A stretch of DNA of 64,000 nucleotides from Clostridia bacterium. GTDB taxonomy: Bacteria > Bacillota > Clostridia > Oscillospirales > CAG-272. The position numbers and the translations under genes are program-made. Positions 1 to 8,921 of this stretch are shown here, in pieces (position 1 is the first letter of the stretch; every line of letters starts with the position of its first letter). The stretch covers positions 109,094-173,093 of the forward strand of contig JAFQUJ010000016.1 in the NCBI GenBank assembly GCA_017408585.1, in the 5' to 3' direction. The notes under the pieces were generated by a model. The model did no database searches. It was given only the letters and a program-made list of their open reading frames with translations, and was not told where the DNA came from.

Positions 1-2
1 GT

Positions 3-34
3 CAAAAGCGCCCTGTGTTTGCAGAGCGCTTTTG
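3..34 (-). terminator. Intrinsic terminator after the GH29-like gene
   Basis: A 13-bp stem with one mismatch (3-15 pairing with 22-34, six-base loop) lies just past the stop codon at 43. Read on the minus strand, the 3' arm ends in a short T run, as in rho-independent terminators. Confidence 0.75.
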
Positions 35-42
35 AATTTATA

Positions 43-960
43 TTATTTATCAATTCCGTTTTCCTTTAGCCATTTTAGCTGAGCGTAGGTTAGCTCTGAT
101 ATGTGTCCCTCTTGGTAGGGAGCAACATTATAGGCGAACACTCCACCCTTGGATTTTATCGCCTTTACATAGTCTAAAACCACTTGATTTTCGTACACAG
201 GGGTCGGCGTTCCTACCTTTTCGTGTACCCAATAATCATCCATCCAGCATAGCGCAAACCATTGGGTATCGCCCTCACCGCTAAAGCGATGCTCGGGCAA
301 GAATTTTAGTTCATTTTCCTCGCCTGCTTGGTAATCGGAGATTCCTCTTCCCCATTCGCTTCCCCAAGGCTCTACCCCTCTAAAATTAAAGGCTACGATT
401 GCATCGGGGTTACCTGAGCGAAGCGCCTCGGCATATCTTTTATAGTCATAGCGTGTGCCTCTGCCCGCACAAATCGGTGGCTCGTAACAGCAATCAATCC
501 ACCAGCCGTGAATTTTATTGCCATATTTTTTTGAGATTGCGCTTGCTATATGATAGCAAAATTCTGCGTGGCGCTTTGGGTTGTCCTTAAAGCCGGTGGC
601 GATTTGCCATTCGGGATTGGCGGTTGAAGAGCCTTCGCCATTAAAATATAGCATCAGCCTTATTCCGTATGGCTCGAGCTTATCCGCAAGCTCTCCTATA
701 AGGTCACGCCTTGCGGTATGATTTGGAACTATTTCATCAAGCTCGGGAAGTGGGAACGGAACCTTCATATCTGCGTGCGTTGCGGTAAAAAACAGAAATT
801 TTGCCCCGGAGGACGCAACCTGTGTCACAAATGTGTCGATATCAAAATCATCTACCGCATCAAAATAATCCTTTTGTTCTCCTTTTTCGGGCATGGTATG
901 CGTTGTCCAATGCACGAACATTCCATAGCCTGCCTCGCTAAACCAATCTGTTCTTCTCAT
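43..960 (-). CDS. GH29-like (alpha-L-fucosidase family) protein, catalytic domain only
   Basis: The protein resembles the GH29 TIM-barrel domain: WFSEAGYGMFVHW near the N terminus, FLFFTATHAD around residue 60, RRDLIGELADKLEPYGIRL around residue 90 and WWIDCCYEP around residue 155, whose Asp sits where GH29 enzymes carry the nucleophile. GH29 enzymes release L-fucose from glycans. At 305 residues it is shorter than usual (about 450) and lacks the C-terminal beta-sandwich. The family motif KHHDGF is altered to THADM, so substrate or activity may have changed. There is no signal peptide, so it is probably cytoplasmic, acting on imported sugars. The ATG at 960 was chosen because GAGGAG lies six bases upstream; the longer frame to 996 has no such site. 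It has its own promoter but follows the uptake operon. Confidence 0.75.
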   Translation of the reverse strand: MRRTDWFSEAGYGMFVHWTTHTMPEKGEQKDYFDAVDDFDIDTFVTQVASSGAKFLFFTATHADMKVPFPLPELDEIVPNHTARRDLIGELADKLEPYGIRLMLYFNGEGSSTANPEWQIATGFKDNPKRHAEFCYHIASAISKKYGNKIHGWWIDCCYEPPICAGRGTRYDYKRYAEALRSGNPDAIVAFNFRGVEPWGSEWGRGISDYQAGEENELKFLPEHRFSGEGDTQWFALCWMDDYWVHEKVGTPTPVYENQVVLDYVKAIKSKGGVFAYNVAPYQEGHISELTYAQLKWLKENGIDK

Positions 961-984
961 AATATCTCCTCGGTTTTTTATTTT

Positions 985-1013
985 ATTATAGCACATATTT
1001 ACACTTATTTCAA
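985..1013 (-). promoter_or_regulatory. SigA-type promoter of the GH29-like gene
   Basis: On the minus strand, TTGAAA (1008-1013) and TATAAT (985-990) are separated by 17 bases. The promoter abuts the terminator of the preceding operon, so this gene can be expressed separately from it. Confidence 0.8.
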
Positions 1014-1015
1014 CA

Positions 1016-1047
1016 AAAAATCACCACTTTGAAAAGTGGTGATTTTT
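1016..1047 (-). terminator. Intrinsic terminator of the carbohydrate-uptake operon
   Basis: A perfect 14-bp stem (1016-1029 with 1034-1047) with a four-base loop is followed on the minus strand by a T run. It lies 15 bases past the stop of the last permease gene. Confidence 0.9.
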
Positions 1048-1061
1048 GTTTTAATATTCGA

Positions 1062-2099
1062 TTATCCAACGATACCGCTACGCTCAACACCTTGAACGAT
1101 CTTATCCTGCAAGAAGATATATGCAATGATAAGTGGCAAGGCAATAAGAATTGTAGCTGTTCCTGTAATTGCTGACGAATATTGTGGAAGGTTTCTAGTT
1201 GCGAGAGCTAGTGATGGTGGAACGGATTTCGCAATTCTCGCAATATTTGGCCAACCATTCTTTGTTAAGTAAATTGCGTCAAAGAAGGTGGTTACATAGA
1301 AATCGTCTGTCCATTGCCATGCAAATGAGAAGATAAATACAGTTACAAGCATTGGAATTGAGATTGGGAGAATGATGCTGAAGAAGGTCCTCATGGTTGA
1401 TGAGCCATCTACATATGCGCTCTCCTCAAGCTCGTCAGGGACGCCCTTGAAGAACTGTCTTAGCATGAATATAAACAATCCATTTCTAAAGCCCAGTCCT
1501 GTTATTGAAAGCATATACATTGGTATATACGAGTTCATAAAGCCGAGGCTTTCGTTAATCTTTTCAAGGAAATTCTCCGTGAATGCTGTTTTATCGAGAT
1601 CGTTGAAGTACTGTTGCATTTGATACTGAATTGCATCAATTGGAACCATAAGAGTTACGATAACGAGTATAAATACTATGTTATTTCCTCTAAACTTAAA
1701 CTTTGCAAGACCATATGCGACAAGCGCACAGATAAAGGTTTGAATAAGTGCGGTTGTAAATGATAGCAAGAACGAGTTAAGTAATGCTCCAAGATAACCA
1801 TTTTCGGTAATTATATACTTATACTGGTCGAAGGTTGGTGCTTTTGACAAAAGCACAACTGTTACATCCTTAAAGTCCGATGCGGTCATGAAGGAATTGA
1901 ATATTTTTGTAATGTATGGGAAAAGAATTACATATGATACGCCTATTAAGAGTACAAATCTGAAAATTACATATACAACCTTTTTAAGAAAGAAGGTTGA
2001 GAAGAATTTTGCCTTTATTCTTTCCCAAAGAGGAGCTCTATCAAATTCTACGCGAATTTTGTTCTTGGATTCTCTTTTTACCTTTGGTGTTGTATCCAT
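1062..2099 (-). CDS. Carbohydrate ABC transporter permease, MalG type (pair 2)
   Basis: Inner-membrane permease of the binding-protein-dependent sugar importer family, with about six predicted membrane helices after a roughly 40-residue charged cytoplasmic N terminus. The conserved EAA loop that docks the ATPase is visible near residue 235 (EESAYVDGSSTMRTFFSIILP). The loop before it carries an extra segment of about 30 residues (YFNDLDKTAFTENFLEKI) not usual in MalG proteins. It is the last gene of the seven-gene operon, 12 bases after its MalF-type partner. No ATPase is encoded nearby; a shared MsmX/UgpC-type ATPase is inferred. The substrate is unknown. Confidence 0.9.
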   Translation of the reverse strand: MDTTPKVKRESKNKIRVEFDRAPLWERIKAKFFSTFFLKKVVYVIFRFVLLIGVSYVILFPYITKIFNSFMTASDFKDVTVVLLSKAPTFDQYKYIITENGYLGALLNSFLLSFTTALIQTFICALVAYGLAKFKFRGNNIVFILVIVTLMVPIDAIQYQMQQYFNDLDKTAFTENFLEKINESLGFMNSYIPMYMLSITGLGFRNGLFIFMLRQFFKGVPDELEESAYVDGSSTMRTFFSIILPISIPMLVTVFIFSFAWQWTDDFYVTTFFDAIYLTKNGWPNIARIAKSVPPSLALATRNLPQYSSAITGTATILIALPLIIAYIFLQDKIVQGVERSGIVG

Positions 2100-2111
2100 T
2101 TCGTCCCCTCC

Positions 2112-3062
2112 TTAATCTCTTCTTTGATAGAAGACAAACGCCTTCATGAGTACGGCAACAAGAGCTATCATTGCTAGAACAACTAGCATATAGATCCAAT
2201 ACATTGCTGCCATTTCGCTTCTTGTAAAGTAGCTGGTGTTTCCTCCAATGAAGCTCATCATTCTGTTATCTGCTGATGTGAACGCATCGATAACTGTGTA
2301 GATGAAGTTAACCAAAATCATCGGGCTAATCATTGGTAGAGTGATCTTCCAGAAGGTTTCCCATGCAGATGCACCCTCAATTTGACACGATTCGTAAATT
2401 GATGGTGAAATTGATTGAAGACCCGATAGGAAGATAAGCATTTGTACACCACTACGGCTTACAATATCGAAAATATCGTTTACAAGTCCTACAACATATT
2501 CTACAAGTCCTGCGCCGACCTTTATGTTGCCGAGTAGGCTTTGTAGATCCATGACGGACATAATTCCTGTATCCTCGCCGGCACCTGTGTCGATTACTCC
2601 ACTTACATTACCCGCTGCCTCAAGCATTGCGCTTTGCGCATCGATTGAGTCGATAATACCTGTGCAAAGAATAACGGGCAAGAAGAATATCGCACGGAAT
2701 ACTGTTCTTCCAGCCATCTTCTGATTAAGAATGATAGCCATAAAGAGCGCGAATATTACGATTGCAGGAATTTGAAGGATAAGGTCCTGTGTACTGTCAA
2801 GAAGTGTTACAGGGAATGACTTATCCGGATTTGATGGATTGAATATGGATACATAGTTATCGAAGCCTGCGAAGGTGAGAACTACTCTTCCATTAATTGT
2901 TTGAGTTGTACTAAATGAGTACATAAGTGAGTCGAGAAGTATCGGTCCATAGATAAATAGAATACCGATTACGAAAGGAAGAACGAAAAGCCATCCTGCC
3001 AAGGCTCTCTTTTTAGTAAGAGATAGCCCTCTTCTCTTCTTTTTAATTGAAGTAGATGCCAT
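2112..3062 (-). CDS. Sugar ABC transporter permease, MalF type (pair 2)
   Basis: Membrane permease with a first helix near residues 22-45, several further helices and an EAA-type loop near residue 235 (YESCQIEGASAWETFWKITL). It should pair with the MalG-type permease immediately downstream. An unusually long loop of about 60 residues rich in Gly, Ala and Asp (around residues 140-200) separates two helices and probably faces outward. This could be an adaptation for contact with the large exported proteins encoded upstream in the same operon. It starts 16 bases after the DUF5696-like gene and has a clear GGAGG site. Confidence 0.9.
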   Translation of the reverse strand: MASTSIKKKRRGLSLTKKRALAGWLFVLPFVIGILFIYGPILLDSLMYSFSTTQTINGRVVLTFAGFDNYVSIFNPSNPDKSFPVTLLDSTQDLILQIPAIVIFALFMAIILNQKMAGRTVFRAIFFLPVILCTGIIDSIDAQSAMLEAAGNVSGVIDTGAGEDTGIMSVMDLQSLLGNIKVGAGLVEYVVGLVNDIFDIVSRSGVQMLIFLSGLQSISPSIYESCQIEGASAWETFWKITLPMISPMILVNFIYTVIDAFTSADNRMMSFIGGNTSYFTRSEMAAMYWIYMLVVLAMIALVAVLMKAFVFYQRRD

Positions 3063-3078
3063 TTGTTATCCTCCTTTC

Positions 3079-5871
3079 TTATCCTTTCATTCCGTATGGG
3101 ACATATCCCAGTGCGGAAATCTTTACCGACTCGCCCTCATATTCTACGATTACATCGTATGAGTTATAGTTGAGTAGGAAGCCCTCTCCGTTTGAGTATT
3201 CAACCCTTACAACTCTTGAGTTGTTAAGATGCTCGGGCTCTATGTTTGGATTTTCGATTATATCCATCTCACGAATTACAACATAGCCCTCGTCTGCATT
3301 TAAGAACTCATGCTCTGTAATGTAGCTTGATTGCTTTGATGCCATTAGCTCATTGTACCTTTGATACATCCTTGCGATTTCATCTCTCCAGATGCTAAAT
3401 TGTACTGAGTAATATTGGTTATAGTCATTTGTTCCCTTTAGGAGCTCTGTATTTTGCATTGCTATTGTGAAATACAAGCCTGCGCCATTTTCAAGAGCCT
3501 TAAGGAACATATATTTATCGTCACCCTCCATGTTGATTGGGTCACCGGCAAATTCGATTGAGCCATGGAGAACTATTCCTGTGAAAGGAACTGCCTCGCT
3601 TGTGCTAAGGAAACGGCTACTGTCAAGAGATACATTTGTAAGTCCTGATGCATATGGTAGCGAATATACATTTCCTACGCCAAGGATTAGCTTATAATTC
3701 GATTGTGTTGCGCCCTCAATTGGAGTTTTGCCCGATAGAAGATTTAAGAACTTTTGTGTGTTCTTCTTTGAATCCTCTCTTAGAATATAGCCTGTTTCGC
3801 TATCGAAGTCAGAGCTGAGATCTGAGCCGAGCTTTCTTGTTGCAAGCGAGGTGATGTTATATTCAGATGCGCTCTTTATGAACTTTGTATATGCAAGCTC
3901 ATAGGAGTCTGTTGAAATAACTACTCCGCCCTTGCGCTGAAACATTTGAACTGATGCGTCATATTCGCGTCTTGATGTATATCTGCCATCAAGCGCTCTT
4001 GCAGCTGTCTTTTTATATTTGAAGCCACTGAAATTCTTAAGCTGTTGTGCATATGAGAAGTTTACGCTGGGAGCGATTTCAACTCCGTTTTGAATAGCGT
4101 ATTCCATAAGAGCCTCAAAGCCCTTTGCACCACCAAGAACCTTTTGCCATTTTAGGTATGTAGGATACTTTTCCTCAAGACCACCATTTGCAAAGCCTGT
4201 TAGGATAAAGCTCATATTATCAACACCGATATTTGAGAGCTCCTTATGGATCTTCATAATGTCAGCGAAGGTTGTGAGCTCCTTGCTTACGGTTACGGGG
4301 AAGGTAGCAATCTTTTCCTCTACCTGAAGTGAGCCAAATACCTCAAGGAAAATTCTAGTGTACTCGTCAAGGTCCTCTGCCTTTATCTTAGAGAGTGTTC
4401 CGTTTGCTTGGAGATAATCTCTATAATAGTTAGCCATTCCAATATATGATGTATCATATTTTGCGCTTGGGCTATTTGTAGCATTAAGGGAGCTTGGAGT
4501 TAGCACTACATACTTAACATTAACCATTCCGTTATAGCGAGTTGTACCATTGATGGTAATTACATTACTTGATGTATTTCCGCTTGAGAATGAATCTGCT
4601 AGGTCGTATTTATCACTTGATGAAAGCTGGAAGGTTGCGTAAGCTGAGTTGAAGTATGCGTCATTATGTGACATAATGCTCGCAAGAGTGTCGCACTCTT
4701 CAATTATTGCAAAGTAGCCTGAATTTGCACCAGAGGTTGTGATAACGCTTCCAAATACAGGGAATGCCGCTTGCTCTTGGTTTTTAATTTCAATCTTATA
4801 ATATGCATAATCAGGACCATAAAGGGCGATTAAGATATTATCTGTTATGCCGGCTGCGCGAAGGTCCTCGTATCTTACAAGAGTACCACTACCATCGGGC
4901 AAGAAGGTATAACCACTATCTGTTGCATGGTTTGCTGCATTGAAGAATGGGAAAATTCCAACGCTTGAAAGGCTGTAGCTCTTTGTATCATACTCAACCT
5001 TTGAAGCATCAAGCTTTACATTGAAGCCATCGTTTGTTAGCTCATAGATAAGAGCTGTTTTAAAGTATGGCTCTGCAGGATTACCGATTTTAGCATCCTT
5101 ATATGTTCCATAATTAAGAATACCTGTTGTAAAGTCGAAATTGATCTTAGCGTAATCCTCGTGCATTTTTTCAATAGTGTAGCCTGCCCATTCAAATTGA
5201 GTTGCTAGCTTATTTCTGTTATATACACTAGTATTTCCTCTAAGAATCCAAACATTGTTTTCCTCTGAAAGCTCATATTTTCCCTTGATATTTTTGATGT
5301 GGCTTTCGGCTATTGCTTCATCCTTAGCTCTCATATCGTCGAAAATTCTTTCAAGGTCATCATTATGAATTGCAAGTGGGAAAACCATTTCCTTCTTACC
5401 AAATTCATATGTTACGATAGCGCCAATTTGATTACCGTTCTCGTCAAGGTATGGGTCTATGTGCATTTGGTTGTCATAGATTGCTGAGTCCTTGAAGGAA
5501 TAGTAGGTTTTTTCGCCACCATCTGAAATTGTTTTAAAGGTTAGCAAAAGCGTTGAAACATATTGTTGCTTTGCGGCGTCGTTGTTACCTGCCTTTGTTA
5601 CATTATAGGGGTTTGAGAGAATGATTTCTCCTGTTACCTTGTTTTTAATTCCCAGCTCACCTGAAATTGGGTGAACATAGAGTGCCATGCCGTCATTTTC
5701 GGCATATTTGTTCATTTGAGCTAGCTTTTCAGCCTCGCTTTGACAATCATCCGTTACATAATTTGATGCGGTGAGTGTTGTCGTGGTTGTGTCCGCTGCC
5801 GATGCAACAACTACAAGCATTGGAACAAGCAATACAATCGCAAGGATCAATGATATTATTCTATTTTTCAT
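3079..5871 (-). CDS. Large exported protein, DUF5696-like
   Basis: A 930-residue protein with a Sec signal peptide (charged MKNR, hydrophobic stretch, cleavage near VVASAAD). There is no lipobox, LPXTG motif or C-terminal membrane helix, so it is secreted or held by other proteins. Size, sequence character and position among sugar permeases match the DUF5696 family that I know from clostridial sugar-transport loci; this is recognition from memory. Residues about 520-760 alternate predicted strands and helices (GVDNMSFILTGFANGG, NGVEIAPSVNF, KGGVVISTDS) like a TIM barrel, so a glycan-binding or hydrolytic role is a reasonable guess, not a shown one. It lies 10 bases after the propeller/Yip1 gene. 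Confidence 0.7.
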   Translation of the reverse strand: MKNRIISLILAIVLLVPMLVVVASAADTTTTTLTASNYVTDDCQSEAEKLAQMNKYAENDGMALYVHPISGELGIKNKVTGEIILSNPYNVTKAGNNDAAKQQYVSTLLLTFKTISDGGEKTYYSFKDSAIYDNQMHIDPYLDENGNQIGAIVTYEFGKKEMVFPLAIHNDDLERIFDDMRAKDEAIAESHIKNIKGKYELSEENNVWILRGNTSVYNRNKLATQFEWAGYTIEKMHEDYAKINFDFTTGILNYGTYKDAKIGNPAEPYFKTALIYELTNDGFNVKLDASKVEYDTKSYSLSSVGIFPFFNAANHATDSGYTFLPDGSGTLVRYEDLRAAGITDNILIALYGPDYAYYKIEIKNQEQAAFPVFGSVITTSGANSGYFAIIEECDTLASIMSHNDAYFNSAYATFQLSSSDKYDLADSFSSGNTSSNVITINGTTRYNGMVNVKYVVLTPSSLNATNSPSAKYDTSYIGMANYYRDYLQANGTLSKIKAEDLDEYTRIFLEVFGSLQVEEKIATFPVTVSKELTTFADIMKIHKELSNIGVDNMSFILTGFANGGLEEKYPTYLKWQKVLGGAKGFEALMEYAIQNGVEIAPSVNFSYAQQLKNFSGFKYKKTAARALDGRYTSRREYDASVQMFQRKGGVVISTDSYELAYTKFIKSASEYNITSLATRKLGSDLSSDFDSETGYILREDSKKNTQKFLNLLSGKTPIEGATQSNYKLILGVGNVYSLPYASGLTNVSLDSSRFLSTSEAVPFTGIVLHGSIEFAGDPINMEGDDKYMFLKALENGAGLYFTIAMQNTELLKGTNDYNQYYSVQFSIWRDEIARMYQRYNELMASKQSSYITEHEFLNADEGYVVIREMDIIENPNIEPEHLNNSRVVRVEYSNGEGFLLNYNSYDVIVEYEGESVKISALGYVPYGMKG

Positions 5872-5881
5872 ATTAATCCTC

Positions 5882-8038
5882 CTACCTGTAGCTTATTTCG
5901 CTTATTATCGTCGAAACGAGAGCGATCATTTTTGAGATGAGTGAGATGAAGAGCAACGCAATGAACATGATAAATACCATACCAACAATTGTCATGATAA
6001 CTGTTAGAATGTTCTTGCCCATTGAGTAGTCATGGGTTACCTGCATACCAAGAACGAGCAAGAAGCCCATCCAAATGAATGCGAGTGTAATAAGTAGAGT
6101 TGTAATTTGTCCCTCGTCGCCTACCAGAACATTTGTTAGAATTGTTGAAATTACTACAAACGCGGGAACCGGGAACAATGCATAGGAGCTTGCAATAAAG
6201 ATATCCTTTAAGCTTCCCTCTCCATCGAACAAGGTGGTAAAGCACCAGTTTGCGATTACGAAAAGAAGTAATGGGATAAGTATTGACATAGCCTGCATGA
6301 AGATTGTAAGGTATGAGCCTTGTGGGTTGTAGTAATAGCCTGTTCCTATTGATTGATAGTAGAAGGCGATAATAGTTACTACAATTATTACAATAGACGC
6401 ACGCACGGAGCCACGCTTCTCATGCTTCAAGTCCCAATAGCCATCAAATGGATGGAATATTAGGTGGAAGCCATACAAAAGCTCCTGCTTAAAGGTCTTT
6501 CTGCCTACAACCAGCTGAGCCTCAGTATTTACCTTGGCTGCCCAACCAAATAGCTTTCCGAGAAGAATGCAAAGCACTACGATTAGGGCGATCATTGGAA
6601 GAAGGAGCATTTCCATGCTCTCCTTACGGAGATCCTTAAATGCGGTTGCATAGTTTTCTACATCATACGCATTTTGGTAATACTTGATTGCCTCCTCGTA
6701 TTTACCTTCACGATAAAGTGATTTACCGATTGCAACATATGCGGTATCAAAGTTGTTGTTTCTTGCGAGGACCTCCTCCCATTTTTCAACAGCCTTATCA
6801 TACTCGCCTTGGTTTTGATACTGAATAGCTTCATCTAGGATTTCTGCGTATTCTGTTCTACGATATACTGTAAATGTGCTTCTCGACATATCAAGAACGA
6901 TGATGTTTGAGCCTTGATATGTGATTGCTCTTGCAGACAAGATATTTCCGAGCTGAGCGCCCTTATCTCCAAATATGTAGAGAAGGTTACCGTTGCTATC
7001 ATAGGTATAAACCTTTGAACGCTTTGTATCAACAATTGACCATACGCCATTTGGACCGCTGGCAATATCGATAATCTCTGAAACGCCCTTTGGAGCGTCT
7101 GCGTTTGATGAGGTTTCCTTTACTTCCAGCTCTACGCTTACCTCTCCTGATGGGGAGAAGAAGCCGTTACGGTGCATAATATCAACACCTGTTGCGTTTA
7201 GAAGTCTTACAGGGGAATAGTCTGTAACCTTTGTGGTTAGCTGAGTCAGCTGTGCTGAAACATCCTCTTCCTCTTTAAAGATAATAGAAGCATATACGAA
7301 CTCTTGAGTCTTTTGGTCAAGGTCGATATTCTTATATGCGGTTGGGATAAAGGTGAGCGTATCTGCCGCTGTACCACCTATTTTTTGAATGAGTGCTTCA
7401 AGTGCGGTTACTGTAACCTCAGGAGCACCGATAAAGTTGATAAACTGTCCGTCTGTTGTGAGAACCACGATACCCTCGTTGATATCGGGGGATACAACGA
7501 AAATTCTTCCGTGCTTATCTACTACACAGCTGATAGGGTTAAATGATCCACTTGTGATATGCTTGGTAACAGGCTCGCTAATTTCGCGAATGAAGCTACC
7601 GTCGTCTTGGTTGAATACAACAATTCTACGATTGAGCTTATCACAAACATAGAGTCCTCTTCTCTCGCCCTCATCTACTACGAATGTGCTTTCGGGTGAG
7701 TTTAATGAGTCATCTACTCCGTTTTGGTTTATAAACTTATCAATTATTAGCTTGCGCTGATAATATTTGTTTGTTACGATGATTCTGTTGTTTCCCTTGT
7801 CGGTAATATAAACATTACCCTCTGCATCTGCCTCAACATCGGATACATTTGTCATTACAACATCAAGACCTAACGAAACTGAGTCGATTGCGATATCGGG
7901 CACATATGCGTCAGGCGAGCTGAGCAGCTCTCCGTCAATTGAGTAGGTGTAGGTTGAGTAGGGAGCTGCGGTTGCTACGATTGGGAGTAGCATAAGAAGC
8001 ATCATTACAACTACTGTTATTCTTACTAACTTCTTCAT
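5882..8038 (-). CDS. Exported beta-propeller (NHL-like) - TPR - Yip1-like membrane protein
   Basis: A 718-residue chimera. Residues 1-24 form a signal sequence. Residues about 50-400 hold NHL-like propeller blades, for example VEADAEGNVYITDKGNNRIIV and GLYVCDKLNRRIVVFN. Residues about 405-475 contain two TPR units (NQGEYDKAVEKWEEVL, YREGKYEEAIKYYQNAYD). The C-terminal 240 residues have about six hydrophobic helices with the motif HPFDGYWDLKHEKRGS at the entry of a Yip1-type domain. The propeller and TPRs are predicted outside the cell, anchored by the membrane domain. In the operon it separates permease pair 1 from the DUF5696-like gene. It may be a scaffold or sensor for the importer; this is inference. 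Confidence 0.75.
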   Translation of the reverse strand: MKKLVRITVVVMMLLMLLPIVATAAPYSTYTYSIDGELLSSPDAYVPDIAIDSVSLGLDVVMTNVSDVEADAEGNVYITDKGNNRIIVTNKYYQRKLIIDKFINQNGVDDSLNSPESTFVVDEGERRGLYVCDKLNRRIVVFNQDDGSFIREISEPVTKHITSGSFNPISCVVDKHGRIFVVSPDINEGIVVLTTDGQFINFIGAPEVTVTALEALIQKIGGTAADTLTFIPTAYKNIDLDQKTQEFVYASIIFKEEEDVSAQLTQLTTKVTDYSPVRLLNATGVDIMHRNGFFSPSGEVSVELEVKETSSNADAPKGVSEIIDIASGPNGVWSIVDTKRSKVYTYDSNGNLLYIFGDKGAQLGNILSARAITYQGSNIIVLDMSRSTFTVYRRTEYAEILDEAIQYQNQGEYDKAVEKWEEVLARNNNFDTAYVAIGKSLYREGKYEEAIKYYQNAYDVENYATAFKDLRKESMEMLLLPMIALIVVLCILLGKLFGWAAKVNTEAQLVVGRKTFKQELLYGFHLIFHPFDGYWDLKHEKRGSVRASIVIIVVTIIAFYYQSIGTGYYYNPQGSYLTIFMQAMSILIPLLLFVIANWCFTTLFDGEGSLKDIFIASSYALFPVPAFVVISTILTNVLVGDEGQITTLLITLAFIWMGFLLVLGMQVTHDYSMGKNILTVIMTIVGMVFIMFIALLFISLISKMIALVSTIISEISYR

Positions 8039-8047
8039 AGCTCCTCC

Positions 8048-8920
8048 TTAATCCTTCATTCCACTAGTTCCCATCGTTTGTATTACATTACTTTGTGATA
8101 CAACAAATACGATGATAGGAACAATCATCATAATTACCGTTGCGGCAGCGGAAGCTCCCATACGAGCAACACCACCTGCGGTGATTTGTGAGATTGCATA
8201 GTTAAGTGTTTTCCATTGTTCACTATAAATATAAATTGAAGCACCTGTTTGCCACAAGCCCTGGAATGAGTAGATAATAAGCGTAATCCAACCAGGCTTA
8301 ACCATTGGCATGGCTATTGTCCAGAAGGTTTTTAGCTCACTACATCCGTCAAGGCGTGCGCTTTCGAGGGTTGAATCCTGAATTGAGGATTCCATGAACT
8401 GCTTCATAAGATAAAGTCCTGTCGCACTACCCCATGCATGAATAATGATTGACAAGGGGTTATCTAGTAGTCCTATGGTAGATAGGGTCAAGAAGTTAGC
8501 AATACCTGTTACAGTTGATGTAAACATAAGTGAGCTTTGAATAATCTTGAATGTGCCCTTTCTGCCGGGGAACGGAATCTTTGCAAGTGCATATGATGCA
8601 AGAGATGCAAAGAAAATGTTTCCAAATGTACCTGCTGCTGTGATAAGCACAGTATTGAAGATATATCTTGAGAATGGAACCCAAGAATCGCTTAGCAGGT
8701 AGAATAGGTCACCAAAGTTTCCAAAGGTTGGCTTTGCAACATAGAATCTTGGCGGGAATACCCAAAGCTCATCAAGAGGCTTTAGGGATTGAATTACTAC
8801 ATAATACATAGGCAAGAACATAAATACGCCCATGATTGCAAGGAATACAAATATTCCTGTGTCGCCTCCAACTGAACGGTTGAGAACGACCTGGTGGTTT
8901 CTGACTCTCATTTTTTGCAT
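8048..8920 (-). CDS. Carbohydrate ABC transporter permease, MalG type (pair 1)
   Basis: Six-helix permease of normal MalG length (290 residues), with a canonical EAA loop near residue 185 (LESARLDGCSELKTFWTIAM). The N terminus MQKMRVRNHQ is cytoplasmic and basic. It begins one base after the stop of its MalF-type partner, so the two are almost certainly translationally coupled and form the heterodimeric channel. The nine-base gap to the next gene keeps it in the operon. Confidence 0.92.
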   Translation of the reverse strand: MQKMRVRNHQVVLNRSVGGDTGIFVFLAIMGVFMFLPMYYVVIQSLKPLDELWVFPPRFYVAKPTFGNFGDLFYLLSDSWVPFSRYIFNTVLITAAGTFGNIFFASLASYALAKIPFPGRKGTFKIIQSSLMFTSTVTGIANFLTLSTIGLLDNPLSIIIHAWGSATGLYLMKQFMESSIQDSTLESARLDGCSELKTFWTIAMPMVKPGWITLIIYSFQGLWQTGASIYIYSEQWKTLNYAISQITAGGVARMGASAAATVIMMIVPIIVFVVSQSNVIQTMGTSGMKD

Positions 8921-8921
8921 A

